DNA of 64,000 nt from Vulcanisaeta thermophila. Its GTDB lineage: Archaea; Thermoproteota; Thermoprotei; Thermoproteales; Thermocladiaceae. The notes under the pieces are model-generated. The model had not been told where the DNA came from, ran no database searches, and was given only the letters and a program-made list of their open reading frames with translations. The stretch is from positions 413,177 to 477,176 of the forward strand of contig NZ_BCLI01000001.1 in the NCBI RefSeq assembly GCF_001748385.1. The letters are read 5' to 3'. The translations under genes were made by a program, and so were the position numbers. Below, piece after piece: positions 44,531 through 52,172 of the stretch. Numbering within the stretch: the stretch's first letter is position 1; the number at the start of each line of letters is the position of its first letter.

Positions 44531-44869
44531 ATGAGTAATGAATTACTACAGTCAATAGCCAATGCGGTTGCAGAGCAGGTCTATGAGTACTTACTACGGA
44601 GGTTACCCCCCGAGTTAATAGAGGACTTGGTAATAAACGTGAGATTCACAGACCCTGAGCGGCAGGAATTGGAGATAAGCATAGACGCCCTCACAAACCC
44701 CCTACTAAGCAATGTGGGGAGTATTGTTGATGAGGCCGTGGAGTTTGGATTTAAAATAGCGGATCACCTCATGGAACTACTAAGGAGGGGTGAATTAAGT
44801 AATGTACAACCTGGGGGAATTGAGGAAATTGCTAGAAAATACGCAAAGCGCCTGCGTAATAACCCATAG
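44531..44869 (+). CDS. DUF3194 family protein
   Basis: A 112-residue acidic helical protein (LLQSIANAVAEQVYEYLLRRL...LVINVRFTDPERQELEISIDALTNP) matching the archaeal DUF3194 family, which is commonly found directly after prefoldin beta. No function is established. Its last 68 nt overlap the start of the DHH phosphoesterase gene in another frame, long for an overlap between real genes here. Confidence 0.78.
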   Translation: MSNELLQSIANAVAEQVYEYLLRRLPPELIEDLVINVRFTDPERQELEISIDALTNPLLSNVGSIVDEAVEFGFKIADHLMELLRRGELSNVQPGGIEEIARKYAKRLRNNP

Positions 44870-45785
44870 GCACGCGGACCTGGACGCATACGCCTGCGGC
44901 TACGCCATGAGGGAACTCCTGGAGGGCCTGGGCATAAGGACCAGGTTGGTGGTTCCCGAGGGGGTTGGGGCCGAGGTCAAGAGCTACTCCGCCAGGCTGG
45001 GGATTGAGTTGAGTTATGAGGATTCATGTGGGGATAATGACCTGGTGGTCATTGTGGATGTGAGCACAAGTTCCCAATTAAATGAATTAAGGCGGTACCT
45101 TGGCGGTAAGGTCCTGGTTATTGATCACCACTCGGTGCATAACATAAACCCCACACTATCCCTTGTGGATAGTGGCGCCACGAGCTGTTCCGAAATAGCC
45201 GCACTATTAATGATGAGGCTTGGCATAAAGCCCAGTAGAAACGCATCATTACTACTGCTCGGCGGCATAATTAGTGATAGTAATAGGTTCCTAAGGGCGA
45301 GGGTTGAAACCTTCGAGGTAATGAGGTGGTTGCTGGGTAACGTCGACGTGGGATATCGGGACATCATAGGCGCATTAGCAACAGAGGCCAGCTTCTCCGA
45401 GAGAATGGCACTCGTGAAGGGCATGCTGAGGCTTAGGGCCTACAGGCTTGGCGAGTTAATAACGTGCCTGAGCAGGGTTAATGCCTACGAATCATCACTG
45501 GCAGACCTACTAATCAGGGCGGGCTGTGACATAGCCCTAGTGGCCTCGGAGCACGATAACGAGACAAGGATGGTTGGGAGGGCGAGCAGGAGGGTTGGTA
45601 TATCATTGGCGGAGGTCTTTGGTGACGTTGCCAGGTACTTCCATGGTGAGGGTGGTGGTCATGATAAGGCGGCTGCATTGAGCATAGGGGCTTCCGTGGA
45701 TCCCTGGACGGTTTTAATAAAGGCTTTAAATATTATTGAGGAGAAATTGGGCATTAAATCGCAGAGAATATTTGAAAGTGGTTAG
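44802..45785 (+). CDS. DHH-family phosphoesterase
   Basis: A 327-residue DHH/DHHA1 protein. Metal-binding motifs are THRHADLDAYACG (cf. HxxxDxD), VIVDVSTS, and the signature VIDHHSVH (DHH). A C-terminal GGGHDKAAA motif is the DHHA1 substrate-binding segment. It resembles NrnA/RecJ-like phosphodiesterases acting on short oligonucleotides, pAp or cyclic dinucleotides. The start at ATG 44802 overlaps DUF3194 by 68 nt; internal TTG codons at 44820 and 44829 would shorten the overlap to about 40-50 nt but cut conserved-looking sequence. Confidence 0.85.
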   Translation: MYNLGELRKLLENTQSACVITHRHADLDAYACGYAMRELLEGLGIRTRLVVPEGVGAEVKSYSARLGIELSYEDSCGDNDLVVIVDVSTSSQLNELRRYLGGKVLVIDHHSVHNINPTLSLVDSGATSCSEIAALLMMRLGIKPSRNASLLLLGGIISDSNRFLRARVETFEVMRWLLGNVDVGYRDIIGALATEASFSERMALVKGMLRLRAYRLGELITCLSRVNAYESSLADLLIRAGCDIALVASEHDNETRMVGRASRRVGISLAEVFGDVARYFHGEGGGHDKAAALSIGASVDPWTVLIKALNIIEEKLGIKSQRIFESG

Positions 45786-45786
45786 C

Positions 45787-47169
45787 TCACCTCATTATGA
45801 ATGTTAAGAACCTAAGCAACCCATAATGATTAATTACTACCTTAGTACTCACGTGATCAACATGGTGCGGGTCGTACCCACTCACCGCACTTGTTGTATT
45901 ATTACTTACCACAGTTACTGTCGTGGTGCCCATTGATCCCGTACCCACCATGGAATTACCTACGTAATTGCTTGTGTAATTCACCGTGTATAGCTGCGCA
46001 GTGCACCAGGTCAATGGGGTGATGCTTGATTCATACGGGGGTGTTAGGTACTGTTCCTCGGTTAGTGGTAGGGCTGTTTCGTTGAAGAAGTCATACGCGA
46101 GTGCGTAGCCCCCAAGTATTAATGATTCATTGAGTGCGTAGAGCCCTGTGGGTGTGGCGTTGTATATGTAGACTGGGAATAATGCACCGCTCTGTAGTAT
46201 TTCGCTGACGGTTAATGGGAAGTAGGTACCACCGAGGCACGTTGGGTTCACCACGGTTCCGTTGGCGAGTAGTAGTATTGGTGATGTGTATATGAATGGT
46301 CCGAAGGGTACCAGCCTTGGTCTCCCATACACTTCATAGCCATAGTTAGTAAGGGTGCCAATGGTACCATTGCTTGGAAGCTCCACCTGACCCACCAACG
46401 TGGAGTTCACGTACTCGGCAAACCCAAACTCAAAGGCCCTAAGAACCTCACCAAAGCCCTGCTCAGGCCATGATGATGCATTAATTCCCTGACCAACCCA
46501 CGTGTAGAAGACACTTATGCCTGGTAGGCCCACTGCGTAGTAAATGCTAGCCGTGCCCGTGGTTGGGTTATAACCGTAGTAGTGATGCCACAGGTAATAG
46601 GGCTCCCCATCAACACCGATTAGGTACCCACTCTCTAAATCATGGAGCAACTGAGTGAAGCTAATATTGCCCGTCCTGAATAGGAACACAACGAACCTAA
46701 ACCCACCCACATACTCTGTTATTGCCACGGTCCAATTAGCATAAACAGGTACCTGCGGTATGATTAATATGGATGGAACCTGGAGGGTCCATGTGATACC
46801 GCCCGTGGAGTTACTCGTTGATGTGGCGTTTATGAGTACGGGGAAGTTTATTGAGGTGGGTGTTGCGTTGGTTATGTATAGTGTGAATTCCTTATTAGCC
46901 GTACCCACCCACACAGTGGTGGTGTTCGTGACCAGAGTATCCTCCCTGTAAAGTAGTGGGTATGATGTGGCGATTGATTGTAGGAATGATACCGTGGGCC
47001 TTGAGTCTGTTAGGTTCATACTCAGTGTGTATTTAACGTAAATCACGGGCAGGGTTACCGGTGCATAGATCACGTTGTCGTTATTGGCCAGTGTTGTGAT
47101 GGGTATTAGGAGTATAATTGTAAAGATCGCAATTACTAATAAGTACATTATTACTTTTTCAGTAGGCAT
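45787..47169 (-). CDS. Large glycosylated surface protein, unrecognised
   Basis: A 460-residue protein with an N-terminal hydrophobic helix (MYLLVIAIFTIILLIPITTLA) that is a signal peptide or anchor, followed by ~420 extracytoplasmic residues with more than ten N-glycosylation sequons and abundant Tyr, Thr and Gly. There is no clear C-terminal anchor, only a weakly hydrophobic YGLLRFLTFIM end. A CTTTATTAG element on this strand is about 27 nt upstream of the ATG. It is divergent from the secretion ATPase 97 nt away and may be a cargo or surface component of that system, which is inference. Confidence 0.6.
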   Translation of the reverse strand: MPTEKVIMYLLVIAIFTIILLIPITTLANNDNVIYAPVTLPVIYVKYTLSMNLTDSRPTVSFLQSIATSYPLLYREDTLVTNTTTVWVGTANKEFTLYITNATPTSINFPVLINATSTSNSTGGITWTLQVPSILIIPQVPVYANWTVAITEYVGGFRFVVFLFRTGNISFTQLLHDLESGYLIGVDGEPYYLWHHYYGYNPTTGTASIYYAVGLPGISVFYTWVGQGINASSWPEQGFGEVLRAFEFGFAEYVNSTLVGQVELPSNGTIGTLTNYGYEVYGRPRLVPFGPFIYTSPILLLANGTVVNPTCLGGTYFPLTVSEILQSGALFPVYIYNATPTGLYALNESLILGGYALAYDFFNETALPLTEEQYLTPPYESSITPLTWCTAQLYTVNYTSNYVGNSMVGTGSMGTTTVTVVSNNTTSAVSGYDPHHVDHVSTKVVINHYGLLRFLTFIMR

Positions 47170-47266
47170 TGGAATACACTACGGAGTGCTCTAATAAAGG
47201 TTTCTCACTGTTTAATTGCAGGAGGCATAGAAAGGTATTTTAAGGGCTTAGGTATTATGCAATTGA

Positions 47267-48799
47267 ATGAGCCTGGACTTTCAATTAATAAGGCCAGCGG
47301 GGGAGTTTAAGGAGCTGGAACGATACCCACTTTATGAGCCCTTCGCATACGCATCCATAATCGAGAATGAGAAGACCGGCGATTTAATGTATTACCTTGA
47401 TGAGATACAGCTGGACCCCAATGAGGCTAGTGTTTACAGGGAGCTTCTTAGGATCGTGATGCTGGAGTTACCACCACCAGAGGACCTGGTTAAGGTGGGT
47501 GATGTTAAGAATTACCTACTCAATGAATTGAAGAAGATAGTGAATAGGTATAGGAGGTTGTTCAGGGGCGTATCCACAGTGTCCTTCGCAAAATTCCTAT
47601 ACTACATGGAGAAGGACCTACTGGGCTTTGGGCCCATTGATGCCTTGATGAGGGATGAGAATATAGAGGATATTTCATGCGACGGTGTTGGGAGGCCCAT
47701 ATACGTATTCCACAGGAAGTACGAGTCAATACCAACCAATATAGTTCCCATGACGGACCAGGCACTGGATGACCTAGTTGTTAAGTTGATACACATGTCT
47801 GGGAGGCACGTTTCAGTGGCAACACCCATAGTGGATGCCCAGTTACCTGATGGTTCCAGGATAGCCGTGACGTACAGGCACGAGGTGTCACCAGGTGGTT
47901 CCACATTCACAATAAGGAAATTCAGGAAGAACCCACTCACATTCACAGAACTCGTTAAGTTCGGAAACATAAGCCCAGAGATAGCCGGGTACTTCTGGGT
48001 CATGCTGGACAATGGCAGGTCATTCCTAGTGCTTGGTGTTACAGGTGCGGGCAAGACCAGCTTCCTAAATGCCATGGCAACATTCATAAGGCCCCACATG
48101 AAGATAATAACCGTTGAGGAAGTCCCCGAGATAAACCTACCACACAAGAACTGGGTTAGGCTGGTCACTAGGCAGAGCTACGGTTCCGAGAGAATTAACG
48201 AAATAACACTATTCGACCTAGTCAAGGCAACACTGAGGATGAGGCCAGACTACCTAATTGTGGGTGAGATCAGGGGTGAGGAGGCCTACGTGCTGTTCCA
48301 GGCTGTGAATACGGGCCATAGCGGTATATCCACAATGCACGCCGAGTCCTTCGAAGCCGCAGTGAATAGGCTCATGAGCCCGCCCATGAACATACCACCC
48401 GCTTACATACCGGCAATGAACATATTCGTAATGATAAAGAGGGTTAAGCTGAATGGTAGGTTAACAAGGAGGGTTACTGAGGTTGGTGAGGTCTACATGG
48501 ATGAGTCCGGCAGGATTAAGTTTAACACGGTGTTTAAGTGGAACCCGAGGTATGATAGGCATGAGTCGTACATTAGCAATAGCATATTGATTAGGCAGGT
48601 TAGTGAGATGACAGGTAAGGATGTAGATGAGTTGCTCAGGGAGATCGAGACCAGGTCCAAGATTGTGGAGTGGCTCGTGAGCAATAATGTCTTTAACTTT
48701 GAGGATGTGGCCACATACGTACAGGCATACTATACAAACCCAGACAGGGTTTTGAACCTAGTTTATGGGAAGGTGAGTGAAATTGAGATTACTACTTAG
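47267..48799 (+). CDS. Type II/IV secretion or pilus-type ATPase
   Basis: A 510-residue GspE/TadA-like hexameric ATPase. Walker A is GVTGAGKT (257-264), the Asp box IITVEEVPE (~280-288), Walker B YLIVGEIRGEE (329-339), and the His box GHSGISTMHAE (350-360). The N-terminal ~230 residues hold the usual alpha/beta domain (LGFGPIDALMRDENIEDI). A GGTATTTTAAGGG element fits ATG 47267. Unlike normal archaeal pilus or archaellum loci, no TadC/ArlJ platform protein follows. Two overlapping genes (48777, 49142) and a convergent four-gene operon of related small proteins come next. The next gene overlaps its end by 23 nt. Confidence 0.88.
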   Translation: MSLDFQLIRPAGEFKELERYPLYEPFAYASIIENEKTGDLMYYLDEIQLDPNEASVYRELLRIVMLELPPPEDLVKVGDVKNYLLNELKKIVNRYRRLFRGVSTVSFAKFLYYMEKDLLGFGPIDALMRDENIEDISCDGVGRPIYVFHRKYESIPTNIVPMTDQALDDLVVKLIHMSGRHVSVATPIVDAQLPDGSRIAVTYRHEVSPGGSTFTIRKFRKNPLTFTELVKFGNISPEIAGYFWVMLDNGRSFLVLGVTGAGKTSFLNAMATFIRPHMKIITVEEVPEINLPHKNWVRLVTRQSYGSERINEITLFDLVKATLRMRPDYLIVGEIRGEEAYVLFQAVNTGHSGISTMHAESFEAAVNRLMSPPMNIPPAYIPAMNIFVMIKRVKLNGRLTRRVTEVGEVYMDESGRIKFNTVFKWNPRYDRHESYISNSILIRQVSEMTGKDVDELLREIETRSKIVEWLVSNNVFNFEDVATYVQAYYTNPDRVLNLVYGKVSEIEITT

Positions 48800-49145
48800 G
48801 TTTGATAGCACAGAATCGCTGATTAGGTACTTAAATGAGGAATTGAGTAAACTGAGGACAGCGAGGGGCATCCTCGAGAAGGCAATAGGCACCAGTGGGT
48901 ACCTGGAGGTTGTGGATATTAACTTGAACAATGAAATTAGGGTGGATAGGGTAAGTGCGGGTGAGGTGAGGGCCATAATTAGTGAAATTGATAATAAGAT
49001 AACGGCGATAAACAAGATAATAAACGAATTAAGCAACTTATTAGGTACGAACAACGCCAATTATAAAGGCACGGTATTCCTAGAGTATGAGAATGGGTAT
49101 CCATCCAGGGTAATAATAACGCAACCAATGGTGGTGAGCCCATGA
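48777..49145 (+). CDS. Member of an ATPase-linked helix/hairpin family
   Basis: A 122-residue protein starting at GTG 48777 inside the ATPase gene. Its start (LLLRFDSTESLIRYLNEEL) closely resembles that of the convergent 49997 protein (ISIKRFDSINSLIRYLKSEI). The order is helix 1 (~10-38), strand pair (YLEVVDINLNNEIRVDRV), long helix 2 (EVRAIISEIDNKITAINKII), and C-terminal hairpin TVFLEYENGYPSRVIITQP. The hairpin recurs in five neighbouring proteins. It overlaps the next gene by 4 nt (ATGA). There is no signal peptide; it is probably cytoplasmic. Function unknown. Confidence 0.65.
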   Translation: MKLRLLLRFDSTESLIRYLNEELSKLRTARGILEKAIGTSGYLEVVDINLNNEIRVDRVSAGEVRAIISEIDNKITAINKIINELSNLLGTNNANYKGTVFLEYENGYPSRVIITQPMVVSP

Positions 49146-50008
49146 TAGCCCTGGCAGTACTAATGCTCCTAATAATCATGGTGGGACTATTAATAATGGG
49201 GCTGTTGAGGCCCCCGTTGGCTGTGATCCTACCCATACTGGCGGTCTACATAATAATAATGGCATTACCCATGATACTCACCACATTCACAATAATCAAG
49301 GGGCTAACCCCAAGTAACCCGATACTCATAGCCGTTCCATTAATTGGTTTCGCACTGGGTTACGGTATTTCAGTAATTGCCGAGAAACTCCTGAACGTAA
49401 ACATAAGGAACTTAATAATTAAACCCAGCGGCAAAAACAAGAGGGTTAAGAGGGAAATCGCCAAGGAGCAGGTTAGTATTGATAGGTTGCTTAGTGGTAA
49501 GGGTGAGGTGAAGCTTGAGGAGATAATTAATGAGGCAATAACAACACTCAAGTTCCAGGAGAGGAGGTACCTGGGGCTTTCGATGGAGTACTATGATGAT
49601 TGGAACGACGCAGTACTGGGCCTTGCGAGGAACCTCTCAATATATAGGGAAATGGTTGACCTAATAACCAAGGACCTAGAATTCATTAAGAGTGTTTTAG
49701 ATTATGAGGGGAGGGCACTATCCGCCGGTTATTCCATTGTTGATGAGGGTTACGTAAAGGTTAAGGCTAAGAAGGAGGGTGCTGGTGGGGGTGTGGTGGT
49801 CTTCGAGCCCATTGAGGGCATTGCCAATGACCTCTTCACAACGCTACAGGTGATGAGTAACGAAGTAATTAATTACTATGATAAACTAATGGATGAATTA
49901 CTACACGCGATGCAACCAATAATGTCAGGAACCCCATTAATAGTCATTTACCAGGATGGGGTACCAAGGCGGGTTATAGTACTACCAAATGCCTCATCAC
50001 TGCCTTAA
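49142..50008 (+). CDS. Membrane-anchored member of the helix/hairpin family
   Basis: A 288-residue protein. The first ~95 residues contain about three transmembrane helices (IALAVLMLLIIMVGLLIMGL, then two more), and the rest is cytoplasmic. The soluble part shows the helix - strands - helix - hairpin plan: a helix near YYDDWNDAVLGLARNLSIY, strands YVKVKAKKEGAGGGVVVF, helix VINYYDKLMDELLHAMQPI, and hairpin TPLIVIYQDGVPRRVIVLP. It could be the membrane dock for the ATPase; no TadC/ArlJ homology is visible. Its 3' end overlaps the convergent operon by 12 nt. Confidence 0.65.
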   Translation: MIALAVLMLLIIMVGLLIMGLLRPPLAVILPILAVYIIIMALPMILTTFTIIKGLTPSNPILIAVPLIGFALGYGISVIAEKLLNVNIRNLIIKPSGKNKRVKREIAKEQVSIDRLLSGKGEVKLEEIINEAITTLKFQERRYLGLSMEYYDDWNDAVLGLARNLSIYREMVDLITKDLEFIKSVLDYEGRALSAGYSIVDEGYVKVKAKKEGAGGGVVVFEPIEGIANDLFTTLQVMSNEVINYYDKLMDELLHAMQPIMSGTPLIVIYQDGVPRRVIVLPNASSLP

Positions 50009-50422
50009 CCTATCCGTGTTTATGTTGTTGATGGTTATTATCATTATGGGTATGGAGTCCAGCAGTAGGGCTATTACGGGTACGCCCTTATCCTCATCAC
50101 TAAGGGGTTCCAACCTCTCGATGATCGCGTTTAATATCATGGATTTATGCTGGAGATAGCTCACGGCCTCATTAATCACGCTATTCATGGTGTTACTCCC
50201 AGGCTTATAAATAATCCTTAGGCTGTAAACCTCCTGCCCATCCATAACAAATCTAATCCTCTCGGAAACCTCTACTGATAATTGTCTATCACTCTCAGTC
50301 CCTAACAATGACTCCCAATTCTGCTTAATCATCATTAAATACCTAGTGCTGTTTCCAATCTCACTCTTTAAATAACGTATTAAACTATTAATCGAGTCAA
50401 ATCTCTTAATGGATATCATCAT
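49997..50422 (-). CDS. Member of an ATPase-linked helix/hairpin family
   Basis: A 141-residue protein, last in a four-gene operon. RFDSINSLIRYLKSEI at the N-terminus mirrors the plus-strand 48777 protein. A helix then leads to strands LSVEVSERIRFVM and VYSLRIIYKP, helix MNSVINEAVSYLQHKSMILNAIIERL, and hairpin PVIALLLDSIPIMIITIN. The paralogy between the two convergent units is clearest in this pair. It overlaps the upstream gene by 4 nt. Confidence 0.62.
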   Translation of the reverse strand: MMISIKRFDSINSLIRYLKSEIGNSTRYLMMIKQNWESLLGTESDRQLSVEVSERIRFVMDGQEVYSLRIIYKPGSNTMNSVINEAVSYLQHKSMILNAIIERLEPLSDEDKGVPVIALLLDSIPIMIITINNINTDRLRQ

Positions 50423-51063
50423 ACAACACCACCCATCAACACCTCCTCAGCCTTCCTTATCTTATCTGGGTATGCGTAATTCTTAACATCAACCGTGGTC
50501 TCCACAACCACCGAACCCTTACTAACCAACTCAAGATACTGATCAATCACCCTCCCCACATAGGCAGCCTCCTCAGGGTCTAACCCATGAACCCCACTCA
50601 ACACCGTGGGCACCTCAACCCTCTCCTTAACACCTGGGAACTCCATGAGAAACTCCGTAGTGGCCAACTTGGGACCCACCAACACATTAACCGTGCCCCG
50701 CGCCTCATCAACAATGATAACAGCCCCACCCCCAATGCCAATCCTCTCAAGAACGTCACGGGTCTGGTTGAGCATGACCAGTAGGCTTGTGTAATAATTA
50801 ACTACCTCCTTAATTACATTAAGGCGCTCAGTGGCCGAGAATACAAACTCCACCTCAAAGTTACCCTTACCCTTAACATTATAATGGCCATCACCACCCA
50901 CTAGCCTAGCATCCCTCCACCTTCTCCTAACCTCCCTCATTAATTCATTAATGTCCTTATCATCAAAAACGGCTACCCTGCTCACCATGTCTAAAACCTC
51001 ATTGACAATCCTACCCAACTCCTCAATTATCCTACTCAAGTCATCACTGCTTATTATCATCAA
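50419..51063 (-). CDS. Longer member of the helix/hairpin family
   Basis: A 214-residue protein. Helix 1 (LSRIIEELGRIVNEVLDMVSR) is followed by strands HYNVKGKGNFEVEFVF, helix VIKEVVNYYTSLLVMLNQTRDVLE, and hairpin GAVIIVDEARGTVNVLVGP, matching the soluble part of the 49142 protein segment for segment (both have an N/V-N-Y-Y helix). An additional C-terminal ~75 residues (VHGLDPEEAAYVGRVIDQYLE...) are unique. It overlaps its neighbours by 4 and 20 nt. Function unknown. Confidence 0.62.
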   Translation of the reverse strand: MMIISSDDLSRIIEELGRIVNEVLDMVSRVAVFDDKDINELMREVRRRWRDARLVGGDGHYNVKGKGNFEVEFVFSATERLNVIKEVVNYYTSLLVMLNQTRDVLERIGIGGGAVIIVDEARGTVNVLVGPKLATTEFLMEFPGVKERVEVPTVLSGVHGLDPEEAAYVGRVIDQYLELVSKGSVVVETTVDVKNYAYPDKIRKAEEVLMGGVV

Positions 51064-51445
51064 GTTGTATCACCACCGTGGCTGGTGTATCTCCGAAGTA
51101 CCTCACGATGAGTTTTACATCACCACCCCTCTCCTTTATATTCTTTAATCTATTTTCTAAATAATCATAAATTGCATAGTTAATTTTTAAAAATTCCAAT
51201 GCACGGCCCAGCAATTCTATGTATGATTTTCTTGACAATCCGTTATGTATTATTATGGGTATTGCATTGGGTATGTTCATAACCACCCTCTTACTATCCT
51301 CGGGTAGGTTGGCCTTGTTCATCATGATTTCATTGTATGCCTTTATAATAAAGTCTATATAGCTCAGTATGTATGCCTTATTCTCACTGGCCTTATTTAT
51401 TAGGTAGTCCAGGGATACGTTTGTATCAATAACCTGGTTACTCAT
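51044..51445 (-). CDS. Member of an ATPase-linked helix/hairpin family
   Basis: A 133-residue protein: helix 1 (SLDYLINKASENKAYILSYI), strands RVVMNIPNAIPIIIHN, helix 2 (YIELLGRALEFLKINYAIYD), and hairpin DVKLIVRYFGDTPATVVIQL. The pattern matches the other five members although residue identity is low. It overlaps the upstream gene by 4 nt and the downstream gene by 20 nt, so translation is likely coupled. Confidence 0.6.
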   Translation of the reverse strand: MSNQVIDTNVSLDYLINKASENKAYILSYIDFIIKAYNEIMMNKANLPEDSKRVVMNIPNAIPIIIHNGLSRKSYIELLGRALEFLKINYAIYDYLENRLKNIKERGGDVKLIVRYFGDTPATVVIQLDDNKQ

Positions 51446-51837
51446 GGCATGATCACCAGTTTAGTACGCTTATTCACATAATCTATGAATAAAGCCACGG
51501 AGGCCCCCCTGGCGTTAATGCTCTGTAGGTAACTAATTACCTTATCGATTTCGTTTATTATGAAGTTTATAAATGCCAGGTTTTCATTCAATTTATTGAA
51601 GAGCCAGGAGTAGTGGGGTGCTAGGTGTATTGATATGTTGAATGTGGCTGATTGAATGTTGATGGCCCTATGCCTTGGTATTATCCCCATCCTAACCATT
51701 CTATTCTCAATATCAACATTACCCTTTATATTATTTTCCAAAGCCTCATAACTATTCCTAACCGTGAGTAGTCTATCCCTAATGCTCGTTAATTTCTCAA
51801 TGGCTACCTCAATATTTGTGAAGTATAGCGTGATCAT
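51442..51837 (-). CDS. First gene of the helix/hairpin operon
   Basis: A 131-residue protein: helix 1 (VAIEKLTSIRDRLLTVRNSY), strands AINIQSATFNISIHLAP, helix 2 (FNKLNENLAFINFIINEIDKVI), and hairpin SVALFIDYVNKRTKLVIMP. It heads the minus-strand operon 51837 to 49997. The AT-rich element AATAAATATTT (51866-51876 on this strand) is a suitable promoter. No known domain is recognised. Confidence 0.6.
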   Translation of the reverse strand: MITLYFTNIEVAIEKLTSIRDRLLTVRNSYEALENNIKGNVDIENRMVRMGIIPRHRAINIQSATFNISIHLAPHYSWLFNKLNENLAFINFIINEIDKVISYLQSINARGASVALFIDYVNKRTKLVIMP

Positions 51838-51894
51838 TCAACTCTCACGATTAAGTAGAACAGAAATATTTATTCTTTACCCCGTTCCACACTG

Positions 51895-52119
51895 TTAATA
51901 GTCCTTGAGCTTATTAATTATAGTTTTTATATCCCTCTGTATGTTATTAACATCGTGCCTTATGGATAATAACTCCTCCATAACCCTACTATTATCTAGG
52001 CAGCCCATAATGAGCTCAGCCCAACTCCTAGCTTTATACCTCTGCTTTATCTGCCTAAGCCTTTTGTATGTCTCTTCATCAACCTCTATAATAATACGCC
52101 TCTTCCCACTTTTAGACAC
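51895..52119 (-). CDS. Ribbon-helix-helix DNA-binding protein with a coiled-coil tail
   Basis: A 74-residue protein starting at GTG 52119. Residues 1-45 are a ribbon-helix-helix domain: the basic strand KRRIIIEVDEETYKRLRQIKQ, then helix 2 RSWAELIMGCL. The C-terminal 30 residues (LLSIRHDVNNIQRDIKTIIN) have heptad spacing for a coiled coil. CTTTAAAAAG on this strand lies about 26 nt upstream. Its position directly upstream of the helix/hairpin operon makes it a likely regulator of that locus (inference). Confidence 0.72.
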   Translation of the reverse strand: MSKSGKRRIIIEVDEETYKRLRQIKQRYKARSWAELIMGCLDNSRVMEELLSIRHDVNNIQRDIKTIINKLKDY

Positions 52120-52172
52120 AGAATTGGTTCACGGAGTCTCTTTTTAAAGTCTACCTATTTGCAGGTCTATCG

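Noticed and set aside
47602-48168. 188-codon minus-strand ORF inside the secretion ATPase gene
   Set aside because: It is antisense to strongly conserved ATPase motifs and has shadow-like composition.
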